Part shown: piece after piece, positions 1-7,106 of the stretch | How positions within the stretch are numbered: the stretch's first letter is position 1 | Layout: the number at the start of each line of letters is the position of its first letter | DNA from: a bacterium | GTDB taxonomy: Bacteria; Ratteibacteria; UBA8468; B48-G9; DTJG01 | Direction of reading: 5' to 3' | NCBI GenBank assembly: GCA_026418655.1 | Contig: JAOAAW010000115.1 | Location: forward strand, 1-11,290 | DNA length: 11,290 nucleotides | Program-made: the position numbers and the translations under genes | The notes under the pieces: generated by a model | Database searches by the model: none | What the model saw: only the letters and a program-made list of their open reading frames with translations | What the model was told of the DNA's origin: nothing

Positions 1-19
1 AGATGTGTATAAGAGACAG
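1..19 (+). other. Residual Tn5/Nextera transposase adapter (artefact)
   Basis: The first 19 bases, AGATGTGTATAAGAGACAG, are identical to the mosaic-end sequence that Nextera/Tn5 tagmentation libraries add to fragment ends. It sits at the extreme left edge of the window, where an untrimmed adapter would be expected. It should be treated as library-derived, not as an insertion sequence end. Genomic sequence starts at base 20. Confidence 0.95.
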
Positions 20-163
20 CTTTTAAGCAGGCTCGCAGGTTATGAGAACCCAATGGATTTTATAGACCGAAACAGGTATTATTTATTTGCGGGCCTTGCT
101 GATGAATTAAGGAAAGAGATAAGAATGATGAACGATAATTCAAGGATAAAAAATGGGATATAG
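20..163 (+). CDS. C-terminal fragment of an unrecognised protein (5' truncated)
   Basis: An open frame runs from the first genomic base to a TAG stop at 161-163, giving 47 residues. It starts LLSRLAGYENPMDF and ends DNSRIKNGI. The fragment looks like a real protein end: mixed hydrophobic and charged residues, a probable amphipathic helix around FAGLADELRKEIRMM, and a basic, polar tail. The stop lies 11 nt inside the following ketoacyl synthase gene, so the two are probably co-translated. The rest of the gene lies off the left edge. I do not recognise the family and assign no function. The main alternative is that this is a chance open frame, but the overlap spacing fits the rest of the operon. 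Confidence 0.55.
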   Translation, partial: LLSRLAGYENPMDFIDRNRYYLFAGLADELRKEIRMMNDNSRIKNGI

Positions 164-1382
164 GGTTGTTGTTACAGGAATCGGTGTGGTTGCTCCCAAT
201 GGTATAGGTAAAGAGGCTTTTTGGGATGCTCTTGAAAAGGGGAAAAGTGGTATAAAAAAAATTTCAATGTTTGATCCTTCAAACCTTCCGTGTCAGATAG
301 CAGGAGAGATACCCGAATTCAGACCAGAAGATTATGTTGATAGAAAAATAGCCAGAAGAATGGCAAGGTCTTCGCAGTTTGCTGTGGCAGGAGTTCAACT
401 GGCTTTAAAAGATGCTGGAATAGACGTAAACAAGATTGACCCTGAAGATGGTTTGATTGCTCTTGGTATAAGCAGCAGCGCAATGGATTTGATAGAAAGC
501 CAATATCAAATATTAATTAAACATGGTGCTAAAAGAATTCTTCCCTATGGAATTATTGCAGCTACTCCCCATAGGGTTATGGGAGAACTGATTGAGTTTT
601 TAAATTGGAAAACACAAACTATTTTGCTGGCGTCTGCCTGTGCATCTGGGACCGATGCGATAGGTATATCTTTTCAGAAAATAAGAAAGGGCGAGGTAAG
701 ATTTGCTTTTGCAGGTGCAACTGATGCTGCAATTACTCCTTTGATTATGGCTGGGCTATCTTCCGCAGGTTTAACTCCGGAGTTTAACGATAGCCCAGAA
801 AAGGCAAGCAGACCTTTTGACCGATTAAGATGTGGTGGAATCCTTTCAGAAGGATGTGGTATTGTTGTGCTTGAACGGTTGGATTATGCACTCAATCGCG
901 GGGCAAAAATTTATGGTGAGATTATTGGTTATGGAACTTCCGGAGAAATTTCAGAAGAAAATCCATCTTCTGGACTGAGAAATGCGATAAGAAGAGCATT
1001 TTATGACAGCGGAATTACTTCCGATGGTGTTGATGTTATTGCAGCGCATGCCCCATCTGATCCTTTGATAGATAAAGTGGAAACATCTATCATCAAAGAG
1101 ATTTTTGGTTTTCACGCATATGATATTCCGGTGTCTTCTATCAAGTCAATGGTGGGAAATCCTTTAGGATGTGCGGGAGTTTTTCAGACGATCGCGGCGA
1201 TGCTATGGTTTAATAAAAACATTATAACACCTACGATTAATTATGAATATCCTGACCCGGAATGTGACCTTTACTATGTTCCCAACAAAACTCATAATCT
1301 TGTTGTAAATACTGCTCTTTTAAATTGTGGTGGGCTTGGTGGAACGTGTTCTGCATTGTTATGCAGGAGAATTGAAATATGA
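153..1382 (+). CDS. FabF-like beta-ketoacyl-ACP synthase with a Cys-His-Asn triad
   Basis: A 409-residue thiolase-fold condensing enzyme of the KAS I/II (FabB/FabF) family. Members join an acyl-thioester to malonyl-ACP in the cytoplasm during fatty-acid or polyketide-like synthesis. Visible features: N-terminal VVVTGIGVVAPNG (residues 5-17), nucleophile Cys163 in SACASGTDAIG, first histidine His299 in AAHAPSDPLIDKVET, conserved Lys331 in SSIKSMVGN, and the C-terminal glycine-rich loop NCGGLGGTCS (391-400). The second catalytic histidine of KAS I/II (normally KSMxGH) is Asn336, so the triad reads Cys-His-Asn, as in KAS III. Both gatekeeper-loop phenylalanines of FabF are also replaced (Gly393, Leu395). 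Length is normal for the family. The ATG at 153 follows AAGGA at 142-146. The stop overlaps the sensor-kinase start (ATGA). No ACP or other fatty-acid gene is in view, so a specialised lipid or secondary-metabolite role is as likely as housekeeping FabF. Confidence 0.9.
   Translation: MGYRVVVTGIGVVAPNGIGKEAFWDALEKGKSGIKKISMFDPSNLPCQIAGEIPEFRPEDYVDRKIARRMARSSQFAVAGVQLALKDAGIDVNKIDPEDGLIALGISSSAMDLIESQYQILIKHGAKRILPYGIIAATPHRVMGELIEFLNWKTQTILLASACASGTDAIGISFQKIRKGEVRFAFAGATDAAITPLIMAGLSSAGLTPEFNDSPEKASRPFDRLRCGGILSEGCGIVVLERLDYALNRGAKIYGEIIGYGTSGEISEENPSSGLRNAIRRAFYDSGITSDGVDVIAAHAPSDPLIDKVETSIIKEIFGFHAYDIPVSSIKSMVGNPLGCAGVFQTIAAMLWFNKNIITPTINYEYPDPECDLYYVPNKTHNLVVNTALLNCGGLGGTCSALLCRRIEI
751..798. 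repeat. Nested inverted repeat / long potential hairpin inside the ketoacyl synthase gene
   Basis: CTGGGCTATC at 751-760 is matched by its exact reverse complement GATAGCCCAG at 789-798. Between these arms, a second inverted repeat spans 769-788: GTT, a T-T mismatch, then the perfect palindrome AACTCCGGAGTT at 773-784. Folded together they give a 10-bp outer stem, an 8-nt bulge on the 5' side, and an inner stem ending in a small loop. No T-tract follows on either strand, so this is not an intrinsic terminator. It encodes residues 200-216 of the synthase, so a chance or coding-driven origin is possible. The arms are longer than expected by chance in a short stretch. Confidence 0.6.
1365..1370 (+). 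promoter_or_regulatory. Strong Shine-Dalgarno for the membrane sensor kinase
   Basis: AGGAGA ends 8 nt before the ATG at 1379. It lies inside the last codons of the ketoacyl synthase, so the kinase has its own good ribosome site in addition to ATGA stop-start coupling. This fixes the kinase start at MNYWTG. Confidence 0.75.
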
Positions 1383-3853
1383 ATTATTGGACAGGAAGCA
1401 TGATTTTTACCATTGTAGTCATTGGGTTACTCTCATGGATTGTTTTTAACAGAAATAGAAACAGACCTCCTAACAGAAGGTTTGTAGTTTTTAACCTTGC
1501 ACTTGCTTCATGGTCGTGTTGCGTAATACTTTTGATGTCTCTTAAAGATATTATTAATATTTTGTTTTTGCTTAAAATAATTTCCATTGTAGGTGCTTTA
1601 TTACCCGCAGCATTTGTTTTTTTTGTGGCTGGTTTTGAAATAAATGTAGAGGGAAAGGAATCCAGGCGACTGAAATATTTGCAGGCAATACACTTTTTGT
1701 TAGCAATTATAGCATCATTAATGGTTTTTCATCCGTCATTCATCAAGACAGTGATTATTCGCGACAGGGTATCCAATAATCTACCTGGACCCGAAGTCAT
1801 TTATGGGTTTCCTTTTAGGGTGTACTCAGGGATAATAATAATTTCAATGTTTTCAGGTTTCAGGTACCTCTATAGATTAATCCGAGAAAGAACAGGTGCT
1901 CAAAAAACCGAAATACAATATATTTTTCTTGCTACAATTACTGGAACAGTATTTGCTGTTCTGACCACACTTGTTGCGCCAATGCTTGGAACAACCGTAC
2001 CCTGTAGATTTGGTCCGCTTTCTTCCATAATAATGGCTTCAATAATTGCCTATGCTATAGCAAAACACAGGATTATGAATATTTCTGTAATTGCTGAAAA
2101 AATATTTATTTATGCGTGTGTGTTTACTATCTTATTGACGGTATACGTATTATCACTTTTATTTTTCATTAATCTTTTGAAAATATTTACTACGGAAGTT
2201 TCCTTATTACCCGTTATCATAAGTGCTTTCATAACTGCATTGCTTTTTTCACCTGTTAAAGAAATTGTTGGTAGATGGGCTAAGAGTAGGATATTTCGTC
2301 ATCAGAATGAAATAGATTCAATATTATTGCAGATGAGAATGGTAACTGGTGGAGCTACAAGTTTTGAGGAAGGTATTCAGGCGATGATAGAAATTTTAAA
2401 AACCGAATGTGGAATAGAAGGGAGACCGATTTTTTTGATAGAAACTGATACTGAATCTGAAGTCAGATTTTTCATGGATATAAGTAATGTTCCATTTATG
2501 TGGGTAGACAAGTTAGAAAAAAATTCTAAACTCAAAAAAATTTTACAGGAACAACAGCATATACTTTTTAAAGATGAACTATCAAGATTTTCAAGCAGGT
2601 CTAATATTGGCGAGGCAATAAAAGAAATGGAAACTTACAGAGCTGAGGTAGCGATACCTGTTTTTATGAATAATTTTACAGGAATTTTACTTTTAAATGG
2701 TAAGGACGGGGCTATTTTTTCTGAAAGAGACAGAAGAATTTTTAATGCTTTTTCAGTTTATCTGGGTGTGTTCATTGAATCCAATCAATTACTGACTACA
2801 CTCAGGGAGAATAGAATTTATCAACAGAGTTTGCTTGAAAATCTTCCAGAAGGTGTTATTGCGGTTAATAGGAAAAAGCGCATAATTGTTTTTAACCGCA
2901 CCGCAGAAGTTATCACAGGTTTTCAGAAAAAGGATATGCTTGGTAAATATTATATGGAAGTTTTGCCTGAACTTTTTAAGACACTCTTTACAAATCTTTT
3001 GGAAAACCATACTGTAATTAGTAATTTGGAAGAGGAACTTGAAGCAAATAATAAAAAAATTTCCTTGAGGATAAATGGTTCAACTTTTCATTCTGCGGAA
3101 GGAACTCTTCTTGGTGCCCAACTTATTTTTTCGGATATTTCCCAGGTAAAGATTCTTCAAAATCAATTGGATAGAAACAAGAGGCTTGCTTCTCTTGGAA
3201 TCCTTGCAGCTGGTATTGCGCACGAAATTAGAAATCCCCTTGTGGCGTTAAAAACATTTTCACAGTTATTACCTGAAAAATACATGAATGAGGAATTCAG
3301 ATTAAACTATGCAAAGGTTGTAATACCGGAAATAGAAAGGATGGATAGTTTAGTGGAACAACTTCTTATTTTTGCCAAACCGAGGCCCGCAAGAATGGAA
3401 AAAATTGATCTTGTTTCCATTGTTGAATCAATACTCGTACTGATAAAGGCGCAGACCAAGTTTAATGGTATAGCCTTTATTAGAAGTTACGATAAAGAGT
3501 GTATAGAGATAATGGGGGATCCTGAAAAAATAAAGCAAGCCCTCTGGAATATTATTCTTAACAGTGTTGAATCCATTCGGGATAAAGATGGGATTATCAA
3601 TATTAAGTTGAACAGTAAAGAAGAGAATGTAGTTATAACCATTGAAGATAATGGATGTGGAATTTCAGAGGAAAACATGAATAAAATTTTTGAGCCGCTA
3701 TTTAGCACGAAACCCAAAGGTACTGGTTTGGGTCTACCAATAGTGAATGAAATTGTTGCTCAGCATAATGGAAGAATTCATGTTGAAAGTAAGGAAGGTA
3801 TTGGAACAAAAGTGACATTGGTACTTCCTTTTAATCACAGGATTGAACAATGA
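1379..3853 (+). CDS. Multi-pass membrane sensor histidine kinase (TM-GAF-PAS-HisKA-HATPase)
   Basis: An 824-residue sensor kinase. Residues 1-295 hold about eight or nine hydrophobic segments (near 7-23, 36-55, 60-86, 100-117, 147-163, 181-203, 211-229, 241-268, 277-292). The pattern resembles 7TM-type kinase input domains and the membrane part of PrsK-like kinases. A GAF-like domain follows (about 320-470), then a PAS domain starting LLENLPEGVIAVN (485-590). The DHp helix carries phospho-acceptor His615 in AGIAHEIRNPL. The catalytic domain is intact: N-box Asn724/Asn728, G1 box DNGCGI (757-762), F-box FEPLFSTK, G2 box GTGLGL (781-786). It should autophosphorylate and pass phosphate to receiver domains, most simply those of the sigma-54 regulator and HD-GYP protein downstream. 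With no large extracytoplasmic loop, it probably senses something in the membrane or cytoplasm; the ligand is unknown. Both ends use ATGA overlaps. Confidence 0.93.
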   Translation: MNYWTGSMIFTIVVIGLLSWIVFNRNRNRPPNRRFVVFNLALASWSCCVILLMSLKDIINILFLLKIISIVGALLPAAFVFFVAGFEINVEGKESRRLKYLQAIHFLLAIIASLMVFHPSFIKTVIIRDRVSNNLPGPEVIYGFPFRVYSGIIIISMFSGFRYLYRLIRERTGAQKTEIQYIFLATITGTVFAVLTTLVAPMLGTTVPCRFGPLSSIIMASIIAYAIAKHRIMNISVIAEKIFIYACVFTILLTVYVLSLLFFINLLKIFTTEVSLLPVIISAFITALLFSPVKEIVGRWAKSRIFRHQNEIDSILLQMRMVTGGATSFEEGIQAMIEILKTECGIEGRPIFLIETDTESEVRFFMDISNVPFMWVDKLEKNSKLKKILQEQQHILFKDELSRFSSRSNIGEAIKEMETYRAEVAIPVFMNNFTGILLLNGKDGAIFSERDRRIFNAFSVYLGVFIESNQLLTTLRENRIYQQSLLENLPEGVIAVNRKKRIIVFNRTAEVITGFQKKDMLGKYYMEVLPELFKTLFTNLLENHTVISNLEEELEANNKKISLRINGSTFHSAEGTLLGAQLIFSDISQVKILQNQLDRNKRLASLGILAAGIAHEIRNPLVALKTFSQLLPEKYMNEEFRLNYAKVVIPEIERMDSLVEQLLIFAKPRPARMEKIDLVSIVESILVLIKAQTKFNGIAFIRSYDKECIEIMGDPEKIKQALWNIILNSVESIRDKDGIINIKLNSKEENVVITIEDNGCGISEENMNKIFEPLFSTKPKGTGLGLPIVNEIVAQHNGRIHVESKEGIGTKVTLVLPFNHRIEQ

Positions 3854-5748
3854 AATATGTTTTGATTATTGTTGAAGAGGATGGAATAGCAAATACATTG
3901 AAAATACTTTTGAAAGAGAAATATTTTATTGCTGTGGAGACCCCTGGTAAAGCATTTCAATCGATAATTGAAAGAAAACCGGATGTCATAATTGTTGATA
4001 ATTCATTTAGATATATCTCAGGTTATGAAGTGATTGAGGAAATTTTAGAAACAGTGCCTGATGTACCAATAATCGCACTTGTTGATTCCTATGGCCCTGT
4101 GGCACGATGCTTGATGAATATGGGTGTCTATGATGTGATTGAGAAACCATTTGATCCTGAGAGACTTATTTATTCGATAAAAAGGGTACTTTACTATGTG
4201 GGAGTAAAAAGAACTGAAAGATCAGAAACTGTTCAAATAGCGAGTGATAGAACAGATGCAGGTTTTGAAGATACCTTCTTTCAGAAACTGAGTGAACTTC
4301 TTGTGGAAAATTTTTCAAATCCTGATAGATTAATTTATGCCATCATAAATCTTCTTAGAATACAGTTTTCTTTGGCTGGAATATCATTATTCATACGAAG
4401 GATGGATGAATTTATTTTTTGTGATGCGATAGGAATGGATAAAAATTTTCTGAAAACTATCAAATTTAATATAAATAGCGCTCTCTACAGGTGTCTGATG
4501 ACAGAAAAAAAGATTCTTCAGAAAGATGAAATGATACCATCAGACCTGAACTCTGAAATGAATTTATTGCAGGCAGAACTGATACTACCACTTTTGAACA
4601 GAGATGGACTTGCCACAGGATTTTTTGTATTCGGGAAAAGGCTTACTGGTGAAGTTTTTACCCAGGATAAAATCAGATTTTTGGGCATGGTATCTAATTA
4701 TCTAAGTATAATGATTGACGATGCCTTTCTTCTGCAGGATAGTGTCATGCAGAAAGAATTTCAGAAGATTATACTGGAAAATGTTCCTAGTGGAATTATT
4801 GTACTTGATTCGGACTTCAATATAAGAATTTTTAATAAACAGGCGGAATCTATTCTCGGTAAGAAAATTTCAGACGTGATTGGTTTTTCTATTGAAAATC
4901 TTGGTGTAGAGTTTGCTTCAAAAGTGAAGGATATAGTGGTAAGAAATGAACCGGTAAAAAGAAAAGAGTTTTTCATTGGGACATTAAAAAAATGGTTTGG
5001 AATGAGTTGCGATTTTATTAAGCAAAATAATAATATTTTGTGGACAATAGTAATTTTTCAAGATATCACTCCTGCAAAGGAAATGGAGAATGAAAGAAAA
5101 CGATTAGAACATCATCAGTACTGGCAACAGATTGCGAAACAACTCTCTCATGAGATTAAAAATCCTCTTGTGGCAATAAAGACATTTGCATGCCTTTTAC
5201 CCGAAAAATTTTCAGATGAATCATTCAGGACAGAATTTTACAACATAGTGAATGATGAAATTAATAAATTGACAGTTCTTGTTGAGAAGATTGCTCGTCT
5301 TGCTGACAACGAAAATTTGGTTTTGAACAATGCCAATTGCATAGAAATTCTTCAAAAGGTCAATAAAAAGTTTCCGTCTGCACAGATTATCCCAAAAGAT
5401 AGAGTAAATTTTTCAGCGTTAGTAGATGCAGGAAAAATTCAGGAAGCATTTGAGTTTTTGCTTGATTTTTGTGTTCAGGATGCAGGAGAAAATGGAGAGG
5501 TAAAAATTTTTCTTGCAAATGGTATTAATTGTCATGAAATTATTATTGAAGAGAGTGGAAACTTTTTTGATTTACAACCAACTGAAGAGATTTTTCAACC
5601 TTTTTCAAATCGTCTCAGTGCTTTAACTTCACTCAATCTCGCGATCTGCTCCAAAATCATAGAAGCACACAAAGGTAAAGTTCGTTTTGAGATGCTACCT
5701 GAAGGTAAAAAAAGATTTGTTTTAACGCTACCCGCAGCAAGAGGATGA
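3850..5748 (+). CDS. REC-GAF-PAS-HisKA protein with decayed ATPase domain (probable pseudo-histidine kinase)
   Basis: A soluble 632-residue protein without membrane segments. Residues 1-118 form a receiver domain with acidic cluster EED (9-11), phospho-acceptor Asp50 and Lys99 in EKPF, but Val78 replaces the switch Thr/Ser. A GAF-like domain (about 140-295) and a PAS domain beginning ILENVPSGIIVLD (308-320) follow. The DHp helix keeps His434 in QLSHEIKNPLVAIKTF. The C-terminal domain (about 495-632) aligns with the previous gene's catalytic domain but has lost the N-box asparagines (Phe536 and Phe540 at those positions). Its G1 box reads EESGNFF instead of EDNGCGI, and it has no GTGLGL. ATP binding is therefore unlikely. 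From GAF to DHp it resembles the upstream kinase, suggesting duplication, with the membrane region replaced by a receiver. It may be a heterodimer partner, a scaffold or a phosphotransfer node, phosphorylated in trans. The start overlaps the previous stop (ATGA), with AGGA at 3839-3842. Confidence 0.9.
   Translation: MKYVLIIVEEDGIANTLKILLKEKYFIAVETPGKAFQSIIERKPDVIIVDNSFRYISGYEVIEEILETVPDVPIIALVDSYGPVARCLMNMGVYDVIEKPFDPERLIYSIKRVLYYVGVKRTERSETVQIASDRTDAGFEDTFFQKLSELLVENFSNPDRLIYAIINLLRIQFSLAGISLFIRRMDEFIFCDAIGMDKNFLKTIKFNINSALYRCLMTEKKILQKDEMIPSDLNSEMNLLQAELILPLLNRDGLATGFFVFGKRLTGEVFTQDKIRFLGMVSNYLSIMIDDAFLLQDSVMQKEFQKIILENVPSGIIVLDSDFNIRIFNKQAESILGKKISDVIGFSIENLGVEFASKVKDIVVRNEPVKRKEFFIGTLKKWFGMSCDFIKQNNNILWTIVIFQDITPAKEMENERKRLEHHQYWQQIAKQLSHEIKNPLVAIKTFACLLPEKFSDESFRTEFYNIVNDEINKLTVLVEKIARLADNENLVLNNANCIEILQKVNKKFPSAQIIPKDRVNFSALVDAGKIQEAFEFLLDFCVQDAGENGEVKIFLANGINCHEIIIEESGNFFDLQPTEEIFQPFSNRLSALTSLNLAICSKIIEAHKGKVRFEMLPEGKKRFVLTLPAARG
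5739..5744 (+). promoter_or_regulatory. Purine-rich AAGAGG abutting the sigma-54 regulator start
   Basis: AAGAGG is immediately followed by ATG at 5745, leaving no spacer, whereas a working Shine-Dalgarno usually stands about 5-9 nt upstream. The MKRILVIDDE start is right because it gives a complete receiver domain. Initiation probably depends on ribosomes terminating at the overlapping TGA (5746-5748). Confidence 0.4.
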
Positions 5749-7106
5749 AAAGAATTCTTGTCATAGATGATGAAAAGAGTGTACAGGAATCCTTGAAAAT
5801 TGTATTATCAGGCGATTATAAAGTAATAACCGCATTTTCAGGTAAGGATGGAATGGAATTACTTTTAAATGATGATATAAATATGGTTTTCCTTGACATC
5901 CTTTTACCTGACATGGATGGTTTAAATATTTTGCAGGAGATAAAAAAGATAAATCCTGATATACCGGTTGTTATGCTTACAGCTGTTTCAAAGATTTCAA
6001 CCGCTGTTGAAGCAATGAAGTTAGGTGCTCATGATTATCTAACAAAACCTTTTGATGTTGAAGAAATTCGTATCATTGTTAGAAAAATTTTTGATGATTT
6101 AAAGATTAAACAAAAATTTGCTCTGCTTTCCGATGAAATTGAAAGCTTGAGTGGTACGATTGTTTATGAAAGTCAAAAAATGAAAGATGTTTTATCCCTG
6201 GCATTAAAAGCGGCCCCACACGAAGCATCTGTTTTGATTACGGGTCCCACCGGAAGTGGAAAAGAGCTTGTTGCAAGATTTATACACCGGGAGAGCAAAA
6301 GAAAAAATGAACCATTTGTCGCTATTCATTGTGCAGCAATTCCTGAGACATTATTTGAAAGCGAGATCTTTGGTTACGAGAAAGGTGCTTTTACAGGTGC
6401 TTTCAAGAACAAACCCGGAAAGCTTGAAATTGCTGGAGCAGGGACTGTTTTTTTTGATGAAATCGGAGAGATGCCTGTTTCGTTACAGATAAAAATGTTA
6501 CGAGTTTTGCAGGAGAGAGAATTCTCCAGAGTAGGTTCAAATGAAACTATTAAACTTGAGGCAAGGATTCTTGCAGCTACTTCAAGAGACTTAAAAAAAG
6601 AAATTCAATCAGGAAAATTTAGAGAAGATCTGTTTTATAGACTGAGTGTTATTCCTATTGATATTCCACCTCTAAAAGAAAGAAGAGAAGATATACTTCC
6701 ACTGGCTTATCATTTTCTTTCCCTTTTTGGAACCCAAATGGGGGTAAGGGTAAAATCTTTTTCATCCGATGTTGAAAAAAGTCTACTTTCCTATGACTGG
6801 CCAGGGAATGTCAGAGAATTAAAAAATGTGATAGAAAGAATTTTGGTTTTAAGAGGAAACAAGGATATAATAAATATTGAAGACTTACCAGTAGAATTAC
6901 GAACAAATATTGCTGTTATTAACGAGGATATATCTTTTGAGGAAAGGGTTGCTGAATTTGAAAAAAAGTTGATTCTGGAGACTCTTAACAAGTTTAACTG
7001 GAATAAGTCAAGAGCAGCTGAGTATTTGAAAATGAGCAGACGCATACTTGGATATAAGGTTGAAAAATATGGAATCAAACGAGAAGAAAAAAATATTGAT
7101 AGTTGA
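5745..7106 (+). CDS. NtrC-family sigma-54-dependent response regulator
   Basis: A 453-residue protein with the three standard NtrC modules. The receiver (1-120) has Asp8/Asp9, phospho-acceptor Asp51, Thr79 and Lys101 in LTKPF, so it is fully competent. The AAA+ sigma-54-interaction domain (about 137-370) shows Walker A GPTGSGKE (167-174), the GAFTGA loop (214-219) that contacts sigma-54, Walker B FFDE (236-239), FREDLFYRL (292-300) and WPGNVRELKN. A Fis-type helix-turn-helix lies at about 403-444 (NKSRAAEYLKMSRR). When phosphorylated it should oligomerise at enhancer sites and use ATP hydrolysis to open sigma-54 promoters. Target genes are unknown: there is no intergenic space here for a promoter, so they are probably elsewhere or upstream. 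The likely partner is the membrane kinase two genes upstream, an arrangement like PrsK-PrsR or NtrB-NtrC pairs. It overlaps the previous gene by 4 nt and the next by 38 nt. Confidence 0.96.
   Translation: MKRILVIDDEKSVQESLKIVLSGDYKVITAFSGKDGMELLLNDDINMVFLDILLPDMDGLNILQEIKKINPDIPVVMLTAVSKISTAVEAMKLGAHDYLTKPFDVEEIRIIVRKIFDDLKIKQKFALLSDEIESLSGTIVYESQKMKDVLSLALKAAPHEASVLITGPTGSGKELVARFIHRESKRKNEPFVAIHCAAIPETLFESEIFGYEKGAFTGAFKNKPGKLEIAGAGTVFFDEIGEMPVSLQIKMLRVLQEREFSRVGSNETIKLEARILAATSRDLKKEIQSGKFREDLFYRLSVIPIDIPPLKERREDILPLAYHFLSLFGTQMGVRVKSFSSDVEKSLLSYDWPGNVRELKNVIERILVLRGNKDIINIEDLPVELRTNIAVINEDISFEERVAEFEKKLILETLNKFNWNKSRAAEYLKMSRRILGYKVEKYGIKREEKNIDS
7056..7060 (+). promoter_or_regulatory. 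Shine-Dalgarno deciding the HD-GYP gene start
   Basis: AAGGT ends 8 nt before the ATG at 7069 and lies within the last codons of the sigma-54 regulator. The in-frame TTG at 7048 has no comparable site, so the protein most likely starts MESNEKKKILIVED. Confidence 0.65.

Noticed and set aside
4100..4115. Sigma-54-like promoter (TGGCACG, 4 nt, TTGAT)
   Set aside because: The -24 half matches well, but the -12 half has GA where the near-invariant GC is needed. It lies mid-gene in the pseudokinase receiver, with the next start 1.6 kb away.
5122..5135. Second sigma-54-like match (TGGCA to TTGC)
   Set aside because: The GG and GC elements are 9 bases apart instead of 10, and sigma-54 promoters tolerate little change in this spacing. 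It is also internal to a gene.
7048..7068. Upstream TTG start for the HD-GYP gene
   Set aside because: It adds seven residues before the receiver without a ribosome site. ATG 7069 has AAGGT at good spacing and gives a standard receiver N-terminus.
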